Assembly: GCA_023150555.1 (NCBI GenBank)
Contig: JAKLKQ010000050.1
Span: 1-53,424 of the forward strand
Source of the DNA: Planctomycetota bacterium
Lineage (GTDB): Bacteria; Planctomycetota; SZUA-567; H5-PLA8
Direction: 5' to 3'
Length of the DNA: 53,424 nt
The notes under the pieces are model-generated. The model was not told where the DNA came from and ran no database searches. It worked only from the letters and a program-made list of their open reading frames with translations. Of the stretch, positions 17,302-25,737 are shown piece by piece. Numbering within the stretch: the first letter of the stretch is position 1; the number at the start of each line of letters is the position of its first letter. Position numbers and translations under genes: made by a program.

Positions 17302-18777
17302 CTACTTCGCTCGCCGCAATTCCAGCAGCAGTTCGTTGCGCGCAAAGTCGATCTCGATGGACTTGAAGAGCGAACGCAGCATCGGCCAGCCGGCGATGCC
17401 GTCGAGTTCCGTCTCCAGCGTGCGGTTGATCTCGGCCACCGACCCGGCGCACACCGCGCCGTCGGCCTTCGCCGCGTAGCCGTAAACGCCGGCCGAAAAC
17501 GACGGCAGCACATGCATCGTCTGCCACTTGCCCTCGCCCGGCGCGGCGCCTGCCAGGCGGTCGCGCAGCGTTATGGTCTGCGGCCAGTCCTTCCGCGCCG
17601 AGCGCAGTGCGTCCAGGCAGCGCGGCATCAGCACGGCGGGCAGTTCGCAGCCGCTGTCGAGCATCGCCCACGCGGGGCGTGTGCCGAAGGCCGCCGGCGC
17701 GCCGGGTACGGAAAAGGGCGCGCAGACCAGCCTGCCCAGGCTGCGGAATCGCACGCGCTCGAAACCCGGCGGCGCCTCAGGTAGTTCGTCGCGCGGCGCG
17801 GCGCCGGCGCCCAGCCTGGTCAGGACCAGGCGGCGGCGGTCGAAATCCATTTTCACCAGGTACGCGCCGAAGACGCCCGGCCCCAAGATGTCGGCCGCGC
17901 CGGCGTAAGCGAGCACCGATCCGATTCGCACCGCCGACGCGCCTTCGCCTATCGCCAGTTCGGGCAGGCAGACGGCGGTCAGGCGCTCCATGCCCGTCGC
18001 CGTCGCATAGGGCACCTCGGCCAGCGCCGGCAGCTTCAGCGCCTCCAGCGTCGCGCGCGAGATCGTCACGGACTCCTCGCCGGTGTCGAAGACAAATAGC
18101 CGCTTCGCGCCGCCGATCGTAAGCTCCACCTTCATGCCTTCGCCATCGATCACCAGCGGCAGCTCGACGCGTTCGGGAAGTTCCTTTTCCGGCTGCCAGA
18201 CGCTCAGGGGCTTCTCACCCACCGCTTCCAGCACCTTCAGCGTCTGCCGAACGTGATCGGCGAAGAGGCGCTCGCCGGGCGGGGCGAGTTCCGCGTAGCG
18301 CTTCATCCGCGCCAGCATCGCGGCGCGCTGGTTGTTGAAGTCCATCTGCCCGGCCAGCAGGCGCAGCGCGACGGTGTGCTCAGGCGCCGCCTCCAGCGCG
18401 GCCTCGAGGTGCTTGCGCGCCTCCGCGTCCAGTCCGTGCGTGGACAGGCACCGCGCCAGCGCCACGCACGCGTCGGGGTCCTTGGCGTCGAACCCCAGCG
18501 CGCGCCGCGCCGCGCGTTCGGCGCCGTCGAAGTCTCCGTTGCGGAAGAGCGCCCCGGCCAGCGCCGCCCAGGCCTCGGCGCGCTCCGGCCCATCGGCCAC
18601 CGCGCGGGAGGCCAATGCGAGCGCCTCGAGCGGCTTGTCGCCCGCCAGCAGCAGCCGCGCCTTCGCACGCAGGCCCGCGGGCGCCTCCGCGGCCGGAAGC
18701 GAGGATACGAACGGAAGCGTGAGGAAACTCGCGGCCAGAAGCGCCGCAAAAGGAGCGCGGTGCGGCAGCGCGATCAT
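17302..18777 (-). CDS. Secreted TPR protein with duplicated aspartyl-protease-like domain
   Basis: The 491-aa product has a signal peptide (FAALLAASFLTLPFVSSLPAA), two or three TPR-like helical repeats (about residues 35-150: ALEALALASRAVADGPERAEAWAALAGALF; FDGAERAARRALGFDAKDPDACVALARCL), then a retropepsin-like region with two Asp motifs: LFVFDTGEESVTIS (about residue 235) and WAMLDSGCELPAVLM (about residue 385). Pepsin-type enzymes need two such Asp, from one chain or a dimer, so a single chain carrying both could be a self-contained protease. Its ATG overlaps the stop of the upstream toroid gene (ATGA), so the two are translationally coupled. Catalysis is unproven; a binding-only role is possible. 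Confidence 0.75.
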   Translation of the reverse strand: MIALPHRAPFAALLAASFLTLPFVSSLPAAEAPAGLRAKARLLLAGDKPLEALALASRAVADGPERAEAWAALAGALFRNGDFDGAERAARRALGFDAKDPDACVALARCLSTHGLDAEARKHLEAALEAAPEHTVALRLLAGQMDFNNQRAAMLARMKRYAELAPPGERLFADHVRQTLKVLEAVGEKPLSVWQPEKELPERVELPLVIDGEGMKVELTIGGAKRLFVFDTGEESVTISRATLEALKLPALAEVPYATATGMERLTAVCLPELAIGEGASAVRIGSVLAYAGAADILGPGVFGAYLVKMDFDRRRLVLTRLGAGAAPRDELPEAPPGFERVRFRSLGRLVCAPFSVPGAPAAFGTRPAWAMLDSGCELPAVLMPRCLDALRSARKDWPQTITLRDRLAGAAPGEGKWQTMHVLPSFSAGVYGYAAKADGAVCAGSVAEINRTLETELDGIAGWPMLRSLFKSIEIDFARNELLLELRRAK

Positions 18778-19841
18778 TTCTGGAAGATCGGCAGGTACTC
18801 GTAGGGCAAGGCGAGGATCATCGTGCCGATGGCCGTGCAGTAGACGGGGCCGATCTCCGAGCGCCATGAGCCGTCGCCGCCCTGCCGCGAGAGCAGCGCC
18901 TTGCGCAGGTCCTCGTAGTAGCGCTCCCAGTCGGTCCCGCCGATCTGCATCATCGCCTGTGCGCCGTAAAAGTGCGTGTAGAAATAGTGCCCCTGGATCG
19001 TGGCCGAGCCGTTCAGGTTGCGCTTCACGTAGGCGATCATCTTCTTGGTCTCGGGCGCCTCGTACTGCCCGGCCATCAGCAGCAGCTCCGCGCCCGCGGC
19101 GCTCAGCGCGGGGCTTGGCGCGCCGCCGAAACGCGCCGAGTAGCGGACGCCGCCTTCGGGCGTCTGGGCCTTGTGGATGTAGCTGAGCGCGTTCTCCATC
19201 AGGCGCGGCGGCAGCGGGATCCCGACGTTGGCGCAGGCGCGCAAGGCCTGGACCTGCGTGATCGTGACGGAACCTTCGTCGTTGCCGCTGTCGGGCGAGT
19301 AGTACCAGCCGCCGAAACTCGACTGGGCGCGTGCCGTCAGCTTCACCGCGTTGGCCAGGCAGTCGCGCATGGCGACCTTGTGCTCGGCGAGCGGCTCCAT
19401 GCCGTAGGCCTCGGCGAGGAACGTCATCGCGAAACCGTGCCCGTACATCGATTGCCCGTCGTCGGGTGTCGTCAGCAGGCCGTCGCGGTTCTGGTGCTTG
19501 AGGCAGAACTCGACCGCTTTCGAGACCGTCTTCGCGAACTCTCCGCGCCCCGGCGTATGCCCGGCCGAAAGGAAAGCCAGCCCCGCCAGACCGGTCATGG
19601 CCATGCGATACTGGCCGCCGGGGCCTTCGCTGCCCCACGAGCCGTCCTTCTCCTGGTTCTTCTGGAGCCAGGACAGGCCCTTCTGCACGGCCTCTTCCTG
19701 CTTGGGCACGATGCCGCGGAACGACGAGCGTTCCTCCGTGCCGATTGCATCGTCGGGAAGCTCGATGGCGCTTGCGCGCAGCCCCGCAACTAAAAGCAGA
19801 TTCAGCGCGGCAAGCAGTGAGAGATGAGTGGCTTTGCGCAT
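18774..19841 (-). CDS. Secreted prenyltransferase/squalene-oxidase-repeat protein
   Basis: This 355-aa protein has a signal peptide (LLAALNLLLVAGLRASA) and at least five alpha-toroid repeats with QW-like motifs (GLSWLQKNQEKDGSWGS; AVEFCLKHQNRDGLL; SSFGGWYYSP; ALSYIHKAQTPEGGVRYS; DLRKALLSRQGGDGSWRS). The family includes squalene cyclases and protein prenyltransferases; single-domain secreted versions are abundant in Planctomycetota. The cyclase DxDD motif is not seen, so cyclisation is doubtful and a binding or scaffolding role is as likely. Its stop overlaps the start of the aspartyl-protease-like gene. Confidence 0.82.
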   Translation of the reverse strand: MRKATHLSLLAALNLLLVAGLRASAIELPDDAIGTEERSSFRGIVPKQEEAVQKGLSWLQKNQEKDGSWGSEGPGGQYRMAMTGLAGLAFLSAGHTPGRGEFAKTVSKAVEFCLKHQNRDGLLTTPDDGQSMYGHGFAMTFLAEAYGMEPLAEHKVAMRDCLANAVKLTARAQSSFGGWYYSPDSGNDEGSVTITQVQALRACANVGIPLPPRLMENALSYIHKAQTPEGGVRYSARFGGAPSPALSAAGAELLLMAGQYEAPETKKMIAYVKRNLNGSATIQGHYFYTHFYGAQAMMQIGGTDWERYYEDLRKALLSRQGGDGSWRSEIGPVYCTAIGTMILALPYEYLPIFQK

Positions 19842-20222
19842 AGCGTCTCTGGTATCGGTACCTCTTTGGCTATCGGCATGATACCCGCTGCCGCGCCAAC
19901 TTTAAATGGAGCGATGCCCCGCTCCTAAATTATGACCGCTGGAAGCTAAGGAGGTGTCGAATGCCTGCGCGTGTCTGGTCTCCGGCTGTTGGCATTCATG
20001 TAAGTCTTGGTTTTCAGAATTGTGAAGAGCACCTAAATTCATCCTATTGTTTTGCGTGAAACATTTCTTCAATTATCTTTGTAACTAATTGATACAAAAT
20101 AAGTGCCCTATGTGCAAAATGTTACATTGCACGAAGTATGCTAGTAATCTGTTACCCCTATTATCCGATCCTCTTTTCGCACAAAAAATTCGGACTTACG
20201 TGAAGAAGTGCACGCGGCGAGC
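19842..20222. other. AT-rich intergenic stretch
   Basis: This 380-bp gap is much richer in A and T than its surroundings, most clearly at 20030-20200. It holds a 32-codon ORF with a perfect ribosome binding site at 19961, and otherwise nothing recognisable. It may include the divergent promoter of the toroid gene, but no clear -35/-10 pair was identified. Confidence 0.5.
19961..20059 (+). CDS. Possible 32-aa small ORF with consensus ribosome binding site
   Basis: TAAGGAGGTG ends 4 nt before an ATG that opens a 32-codon frame (start MPARVWSPAVGIHVSLGF, end TGA at 20057-20059). The Shine-Dalgarno is one of the best in the window, yet the peptide resembles nothing known to me and has no signal or membrane segment. 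It could be a leader peptide, a small protein or chance. Confidence 0.25.
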   Translation: MPARVWSPAVGIHVSLGFQNCEEHLNSSYCFA

Positions 20223-20438
20223 CTACTTCGGCGGCGGGCCTTCCTCCTTATTAGCAGGCGTTGGCGCGCTAGAAGCCCGCTCGTAGCCGTCGCAGCTACG
20301 CACCGGCAGCGGCGGGTATCGGAGGAAGCGGCTGTCGCGCTCTGCGAGCGTGCACATGTAGAAGACGCTGCCGCGGGCATTGCCCAATGCTTTGACGTGG
20401 CGACAGTTGGCGCACAGGCCGGGGTCCATGCCCGGCAT
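20223..20438 (-). CDS. Small cysteine-containing conserved hypothetical protein
   Basis: The 71-aa product has the pattern CANCRHVKALGNARGS, then FYMCTLAERD and RYPPLPVRSCDGYE. Four Cys in a CxxC...C...C arrangement followed by the RYPPLPV(x)xC(x)GY signature match a small conserved family seen in Acidobacteriota and other bacteria, probably a single zinc-binding fold. ATG at 20438 is one of several starts (20429 also possible; the frame is open to 20498); none has a strong binding site. It lies between the AT-rich gap and the VIT/VWA gene, transcribed divergently from the latter. Confidence 0.6.
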   Translation of the reverse strand: MPGMDPGLCANCRHVKALGNARGSVFYMCTLAERDSRFLRYPPLPVRSCDGYERASSAPTPANKEEGPPPK

Positions 20439-20536
20439 GCTATCCGAAATGAGGAAAATACCGAAATCCTGTCCCACCCCTCCGGCCCTCCCGTCCAAGT
20501 TTGCAGATGCACCTTATTCCAACCGGAGGAGCCCCG

Positions 20537-23500
20537 ATGCGATCTCTAAGAGGCCTTTTCAATACCTGCCGCGAAGGCGGATACGCCGTGCGGACCAAGC
20601 AGGACGAGGAAGGCGAACGAGCCATATCCGGAGGGCATCTGGTGAGTGAGCCTGACGAAGCTCCTGCGCCGGTCCTCACAAGTAGCCGTCCGCGTGAGGT
20701 ATTGAAACGGACTCTTTATCTGCCGAAGATGTGTTGCCGTTCCGGCCTGGCCGCACTGGCCGCGCTGGCTTGGGCCGCGCCCGCCGGCGCCGTCGAACAA
20801 GTCGGCCCCTGGTCGCAGCAGGCGGCGAACGACTCGGTCGAGGTCGGACTCACCGGGCATTCGATGGTCAAGAACGAGCGCCACCGCTCCACCGACGGCG
20901 GTGTGGCCGTGGCCCGCGACGGGACGGTGCCCATCGGGCAGCTCTCGGTCAGCGACGGCGACGCCTCCACGCGCGTGCTGGGCCTGCGCGACCTGTTTGT
21001 GCAGGCGGAGATCGAGGGCCTGATCGCGCGAACCACGGTGAAGCACGTCTTCGCCAACGAGACCGACAAGCTGCTGGAGGGCGTCTTCACCTTCCGCCTA
21101 CCCGACGACGTCGCGGTGGACCGCTTCGCGATGACGATCCAGAGCGAGCACGACCTGATGGAGGCCTCGCTCGTCGACCACGCCACGGCCACCCGCACGT
21201 ACACCACGCTGGTTTACGGCATGAACGTCGATCCGGGCGTGCTCGAGTGGCTCGGCGGCAACACCTTCCGCGCGACCGTTTTCCCCATCCCTGCCAAGGG
21301 CACCAAGACGATCGTGATCAGCTACCTGCAGCAGCTCGAACAGACCGCCGGCGTCGACGGCAGGACGCTCTACCGCTTTCCCCTGCGCGGCGAGGCAGCC
21401 GAGAAGTTGCCTGCGGCGAATGTGTACCTCGACGCTCGCATCCGCGGCCTGGGCGCGAACCCGCGCCTGGGCGCGACGCTGGACGCCAAGATCTTCCGCA
21501 CCGGCGACGGCAGCTTGCTGGTCTGCCCAAAGTTCGCCGCGGATACCGAACCGAAGGAAGACTTCGTCGTCGAGATCGGCGCCGGCGCGCACGCCGAACG
21601 CGATGCCGTCGGCCTGATGCTGCAGGCGCACCGCATCGACGAGAAGATGCCCGGCGCCTTCGCCGTGACGATGACGCCCGGCGCCGTCGACCGGAAGGCC
21701 GCCGAGGCGCTCGACGCGATCTTCCTCGTGGACACCTCCGGCAGCCGCACGCCCAAGGAACTCGCGGCGGCCCGCGCGGCGCTGAAGGCGGCGCTGGAAG
21801 CCCTGCGCGAGAACGACCGCTTCGCCGTCGTCAGTTTCGACCTCAAGCCGCGCGCGAAGGATGCCAAGCTGCAAACTCCCACCGCGGCGAACATCGCGGG
21901 GGCCCTCGAAGAGCTTGAACGCATCAAGCCGCTGGGCGCCACCGACATCGGCGCGGCGCTGGCCGCCGTGCGCGACGCCTTCGAGAAGGACGTCCGCGCC
22001 GGCGCGCGCCTGATCCTGGTGGGCGACGCCGTTGCCAGCAGCGGGCAGCTGGACCCCAAGACCCTGCGCATGGAACTCGAACGCACCGATGCGGTGCTGC
22101 ACGCCGAGGCCTTTGCGCTGTATCCCGGCATGGGCCTGCGCGGCGAAGAACCCCGCAGCGACCAAGCCGCCATCCGCGCGCTGGGCGACCTGCTGGGCGG
22201 ACCCGTGCTGCGCCTGGACGGCCTCGCGCCGCCGGACGCCACCGGCCGCCGCCTGGCGGCGATGCTGCGCGGCCCGGTGCTGCGCGACGCGCGGCTGACC
22301 ATCCGCCCCGCAGAAGAAAAGGCCGGCGAAGGCACCGACGTGTCTCCCGTGCTATACGCCAACATAGCCGGCGGCATTCCGATGGACGCCAGCACCACGC
22401 TGTACGGTAGCTACGAGCAGCCCGGCGAGTTTCGCGTGCGCCTGCGTGGGACGTTCGACGGCGAGGCCTACGAACGCACCTGGCTGGTGAAGCTGCCGGC
22501 CGTGGAACCCGCCAACCGCGCCGTCGCCAAGCTGGCCGCGCGCGCGCGCATCGGCGAACTGCAGGGCGAAGGACGCGACACCGAAGTCGTCGCCCTGGCG
22601 AAAGAGACGGGCGTGCTCAGCCGCGGCACCGCGTTCCTGGTGCTCGAGAGCGAGGAGATGTACCGCAGATTCCAGATCGAACGCAACGGCATCCAGCCAG
22701 GCGCCGACCTCGCACAGAGAAATGTGCGCATGCGCTTCCTCTCGGGCACGCCGCAGCCGGCAGCCGGACGTCGCCTGGCCGCCGCGGATGCCCAGGGCGC
22801 CGCGCGCGCTCCGCGCTTCCCCTCGATGGATGGGAACGCCCAGGCACTCGACGCTACCGTGGAGATCGGGGGCGTGGCCGTGAAGGCGAACCTCCACCGC
22901 GTGACCCTGGAAGGACTGGTGGCCGAGCAAGACCGCAAGCTGGTCCCGCACGAATATGCCGAGCGCCGCCAGAAGCTAACGCGTCAGATCGCCGAACTGC
23001 GCGGACTGCCCTTCGAGCCGGAGATCATCTTCCCGAACTTGTGGCTCGACGCGATGCACTCGAACACGCCGGGCACCGGCGCGCAACTCGAGTCGTGGTT
23101 CGGAGCGAAGGCGGATCCCGAACTGTGGAAGATCGTCGGCCAGCAGCCGGATAAGGCGCCCGAATCCTGGCGCGCCCTGCCCGACTTCTCGATGCAGCCG
23201 GCGCGCGAGGCCCACGTCAACGCGCTGATGCACGTGCAACCGACCCAGGTCCTCGTCGCGCCGGACGGCTCGGCCGTGCAGGTCGCCTCGAACCAGCTGG
23301 TCCTGCACCTGGCGGGCGCGATCATGAACGGCGTCTGGCCGCGCGCCGTAAAGAGCAACGCGGCGAGTGAGATCATGCGCGCCATCAAGACCCGCCGCAC
23401 CGAACGCTTCGCGCTGGCCGGCGTGCAGAACGACCGCGCGCGGCAGCTGTGGGTGCTGCTGGCTGAAGTCGCCCTGGCCGAAGGCCGCCACAAAGACGCT

Positions 23501-23947
23501 GCCGAGATAGCGCGGCGTGCCGTCGACCTGGCGCCCGAAGCGCCGGACGTCGCCGATCCGCTGCCGCAGGTGCTCGCCGCCCTGGCCGAGCACCTGCGCG
23601 GGCGCTTCCCCGAGGCCGCCGACGCCTACCGCCTGATGCTCAACGGAGCCAAGCCGATCCAGGGGGAAAGCCGCGACGTCGTCTACCAGGCGCTCCTGGA
23701 GACGATGAAGCTGGCCGGCGACCGCGCGGGCGCCATCGCGGTGATCGAGGCCTGGTATGTCGAGGAACTGGGCAAGGAACGCTTCAGCGACGAGTTGGGC
23801 CGCGGTTACCTGGCCGTGGGCCGTCGCGTCGAAGCCATGCGCGCCTTCTCGACGGTCGCAGAGTTCGCGCCGGCGCTGAGCGCGCTGTACTCGACGCCGG
23901 AGTCCTGGCTCAAGCGCGCGAAGCTGCAGGCCGGAGAGAACAAGTAA
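20537..23947 (+). CDS. VIT and VWA domain protein with C-terminal TPR-like region
   Basis: Up to 1136 aa. A signal-like segment (SGLAALAALAWAAPAGA) starts near residue 68, followed by a VIT domain (DLFVQAEIEGLIARTTVKHVFAN...FPIPAKGTKTIVISYLQQL) and a VWA domain with the MIDAS motif IFLVDTSGS. A long variable region and about 200 residues of helical repeats (AEVALAEGRHKDAAEIARRAVDLAPEAPDVADPLPQVL) end the protein. Such proteins are exported or membrane-associated adhesion or complex-assembly factors; ligands are unknown. ATG at 20537 has a strong GGAGGA site, but an ATG at 20729 just before the signal segment is equally plausible, because the 5' part is a segment bounded by inverted repeats. 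It converges on the sulfatase gene, 6 bp away. Confidence 0.85.
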   Translation: MRSLRGLFNTCREGGYAVRTKQDEEGERAISGGHLVSEPDEAPAPVLTSSRPREVLKRTLYLPKMCCRSGLAALAALAWAAPAGAVEQVGPWSQQAANDSVEVGLTGHSMVKNERHRSTDGGVAVARDGTVPIGQLSVSDGDASTRVLGLRDLFVQAEIEGLIARTTVKHVFANETDKLLEGVFTFRLPDDVAVDRFAMTIQSEHDLMEASLVDHATATRTYTTLVYGMNVDPGVLEWLGGNTFRATVFPIPAKGTKTIVISYLQQLEQTAGVDGRTLYRFPLRGEAAEKLPAANVYLDARIRGLGANPRLGATLDAKIFRTGDGSLLVCPKFAADTEPKEDFVVEIGAGAHAERDAVGLMLQAHRIDEKMPGAFAVTMTPGAVDRKAAEALDAIFLVDTSGSRTPKELAAARAALKAALEALRENDRFAVVSFDLKPRAKDAKLQTPTAANIAGALEELERIKPLGATDIGAALAAVRDAFEKDVRAGARLILVGDAVASSGQLDPKTLRMELERTDAVLHAEAFALYPGMGLRGEEPRSDQAAIRALGDLLGGPVLRLDGLAPPDATGRRLAAMLRGPVLRDARLTIRPAEEKAGEGTDVSPVLYANIAGGIPMDASTTLYGSYEQPGEFRVRLRGTFDGEAYERTWLVKLPAVEPANRAVAKLAARARIGELQGEGRDTEVVALAKETGVLSRGTAFLVLESEEMYRRFQIERNGIQPGADLAQRNVRMRFLSGTPQPAAGRRLAAADAQGAARAPRFPSMDGNAQALDATVEIGGVAVKANLHRVTLEGLVAEQDRKLVPHEYAERRQKLTRQIAELRGLPFEPEIIFPNLWLDAMHSNTPGTGAQLESWFGAKADPELWKIVGQQPDKAPESWRALPDFSMQPAREAHVNALMHVQPTQVLVAPDGSAVQVASNQLVLHLAGAIMNGVWPRAVKSNAASEIMRAIKTRRTERFALAGVQNDRARQLWVLLAEVALAEGRHKDAAEIARRAVDLAPEAPDVADPLPQVLAALAEHLRGRFPEAADAYRLMLNGAKPIQGESRDVVYQALLETMKLAGDRAGAIAVIEAWYVEELGKERFSDELGRGYLAVGRRVEAMRAFSTVAEFAPALSALYSTPESWLKRAKLQAGENK
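20548..20716. repeat. 169-bp segment bounded by near-perfect inverted repeats
   Basis: Left arm 20548-20567 is AAGAGGCCTTTTCAATACCT. The right arm (20697-20716), read in reverse complement, matches it at 18 of 20 positions, and weaker similarity continues inward. It lies between the ribosome binding site and the signal-peptide region of the VIT/VWA gene and stays open in that frame. A miniature mobile element or a large hairpin are both possible. Confidence 0.6.
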
Positions 23948-23953
23948 CCGCCA

Positions 23954-25423
23954 TCACGCTTCGAACGGCTTGGCATGCGACGGCAGGGGCCAGTGGGTTC
24001 CCCGCTGGCCGGTCAATCCCCGGTTAACCGGCGGCGGGGTTTCGCGATCCGGCAGGCCGGCCAGCTTTCCGCCCTGCACCCAGGCCTCGTCCTCGCCGTA
24101 CAGATGCTCGATCAGGATCTCCGTCAGCCGTTCGCGCACACCGGACAGCGCGGAGACCTCGGCCAGATCGTTCAACTCGCGCGGGTCTTGTTGAAGATCG
24201 AAGAGCTGCACGCGGTTGCCTACCGGATAGTAGATCAGCTTGTAGCGCGCGTCGCGGACCATACGGTTGGCGGATAGGCCTTCACCGCACTCGCCGTAGA
24301 AGTGCTCGCGCTTGCGCTCGCCGAACATCGAACAGCCTTCCACCGTCGCGGGGACTTCGACGCTCGCCAGTTCCAACAGCGTCGGCATCACGTCGGCCCA
24401 GCCGACCAGGCGGTCATCGATCGCGCCCGCCGGCACGCGCGCGCCGCCCTTCGCGCCGGCGACGATCATCGGAATGTTCGCCGAGCCCTCCAGGAAGGTG
24501 CGCTTGGCCCAGACGCCGTGGTCCCCCAGGACGTCGCCGTGGTCGGAGCTGAAGCAGACGATCGTGTTGTCGACCAGCCCTTCCTCGCGCAGCGTGCCGA
24601 TCACCAGGCGCAGCTGGTGGTCGATATGCGTGCAAAGCGCATAGAAGGCGCGGCGCGCCGCGCGGACCTGCACGGCATCGAAGGGCGTGTCGATGCGCTG
24701 GCGCGCGCGCAGCAGGTACGGAATGCGCTCCGGATCGCGGGCCCATTCGCCGCAGACCGGTTCGTCGATGGGAACCTCGCGATACAGGTCCAGGTAGGCC
24801 TGCAGCGGCACCAGCGGCGGGTGCGGATGCATGTAACTGAGGTACCAGAAACCCGGGCGCGTGGGGTCGCGGCGCTGGATCGTGCGGCACATGTTGCGCG
24901 TCGCCCAGTGCGTGACGTGCAGGTTTTCTGGCAGGTGCCACGCGCGCGTGTGGTATTCGTTGTTGCTCATGCCGTGCCCGAAGAACTCGCCCGCGTGCCC
25001 GCGCTCGGCCAGGAAGAGCTCGTAATCGTCGGCCACGGCGTACTGCATGCGCCCTTCCTCGCACAGGATCACGTCGTCGAAGCCGATGCGGTCGCGCTGC
25101 GGGAAAACGTGCAGCTTGCCGACGGCCGCGGCCTGGTAGCCGGCGTCGCGGAAGGTCTGCGCCAGCGTCGGCACCGCCGGCATGCGCAGGCGGTCCTTGT
25201 AGACGCGGTCGCCGTGCGTACGCGGCTGCGTGCCGGTCATCAGGGTGCGCCGCGCAGGGATGCAAACGGGGCACTCGGCGTAGGCGTTGGTGAAACGCGT
25301 GCCGTTGAGCGCCAGTTGGTCGAGCGTCGGCGTGCGGACGGACGGATGCCCGGCCACGCCCAGCAGCGCGGCGGGCCAGTGGTCGGCGGTGACCAGCAGG
25401 ACGTTGGGTTTCTCGGTCGGCAT
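23954..25423 (-). CDS. Cytoplasmic sulfatase, formylglycine type
   Basis: Sulfatases hydrolyse sulfate esters using a Cys converted to formylglycine. The 489-aa protein has the N-terminal metal motif VLLVTADHW (Asp14), the modification motif CPVCIPARRTLMTG with Cys54 in the C-x-P-x-R core, the GKLH basic segment near residue 102, and the second metal site FSSDHGDVLGDHG near residue 293. The length is typical. No signal peptide is present, so it probably acts in the cytoplasm, where the modifying enzyme would be needed; none is encoded here. AAGGAGG precedes the ATG at 25423. Substrate (carbohydrate or aryl sulfate) is unknown. Confidence 0.92.
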   Translation of the reverse strand: MPTEKPNVLLVTADHWPAALLGVAGHPSVRTPTLDQLALNGTRFTNAYAECPVCIPARRTLMTGTQPRTHGDRVYKDRLRMPAVPTLAQTFRDAGYQAAAVGKLHVFPQRDRIGFDDVILCEEGRMQYAVADDYELFLAERGHAGEFFGHGMSNNEYHTRAWHLPENLHVTHWATRNMCRTIQRRDPTRPGFWYLSYMHPHPPLVPLQAYLDLYREVPIDEPVCGEWARDPERIPYLLRARQRIDTPFDAVQVRAARRAFYALCTHIDHQLRLVIGTLREEGLVDNTIVCFSSDHGDVLGDHGVWAKRTFLEGSANIPMIVAGAKGGARVPAGAIDDRLVGWADVMPTLLELASVEVPATVEGCSMFGERKREHFYGECGEGLSANRMVRDARYKLIYYPVGNRVQLFDLQQDPRELNDLAEVSALSGVRERLTEILIEHLYGEDEAWVQGGKLAGLPDRETPPPVNRGLTGQRGTHWPLPSHAKPFEA

Positions 25424-25737
25424 GTGGGGCCTCCTTGTATTTGCACTAAACTACCAGGACTACCCTTCGGTGTATTTAGTGCCCCCTGCCATTTTTTGCA
25501 TGTTTCCTCTATTTGCGCCTCCTCGAACCCGTCTCCCCGGACCGGCACTCATGCACCATGAGCACCTGCGGCCCGTCAAGGGCTTACGCCCACTGTGGCG
25601 CACTCGAGAGGCTGCGGCGCCTCTTTTGAAGGCAGGCATGGCGCCTTCCCATGCCCGTTTAGGTATAATTTTCACTTCGCGCTCGATATTTCGACGCCGC
25701 GCAGGCCGGCTGCTACGCGCAGGATGCAAAGGAACGG
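25424..25737. other. Divergent intergenic region between sulfatase and sigma factor genes
   Basis: About 310 bp shared by two divergent genes. On the plus strand it contains an exact TATAAT at 25664-25669. No operator or gene was recognised in the rest. Confidence 0.5.
25664..25669 (+). promoter_or_regulatory. Candidate -10 element for the sigma factor gene
   Basis: An exact TATAAT lies about 70 nt before the ATG at 25738. No good -35 hexamer sits 16-18 nt upstream, so the call is tentative. Confidence 0.35.

Noticed and set aside
20697..20708. AGGTATTGAAAC, resembling the 3' end of CRISPR repeats
   Set aside because: There is only one other copy, in inverted orientation, with no spacers and no cas genes in the window.
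23954..25423. Sulfatase motif CIPAR instead of the textbook C-x-P-S-R
   Set aside because: Ala at this position is compatible with formylglycine formation in known sulfatases, so it is not a notable departure.
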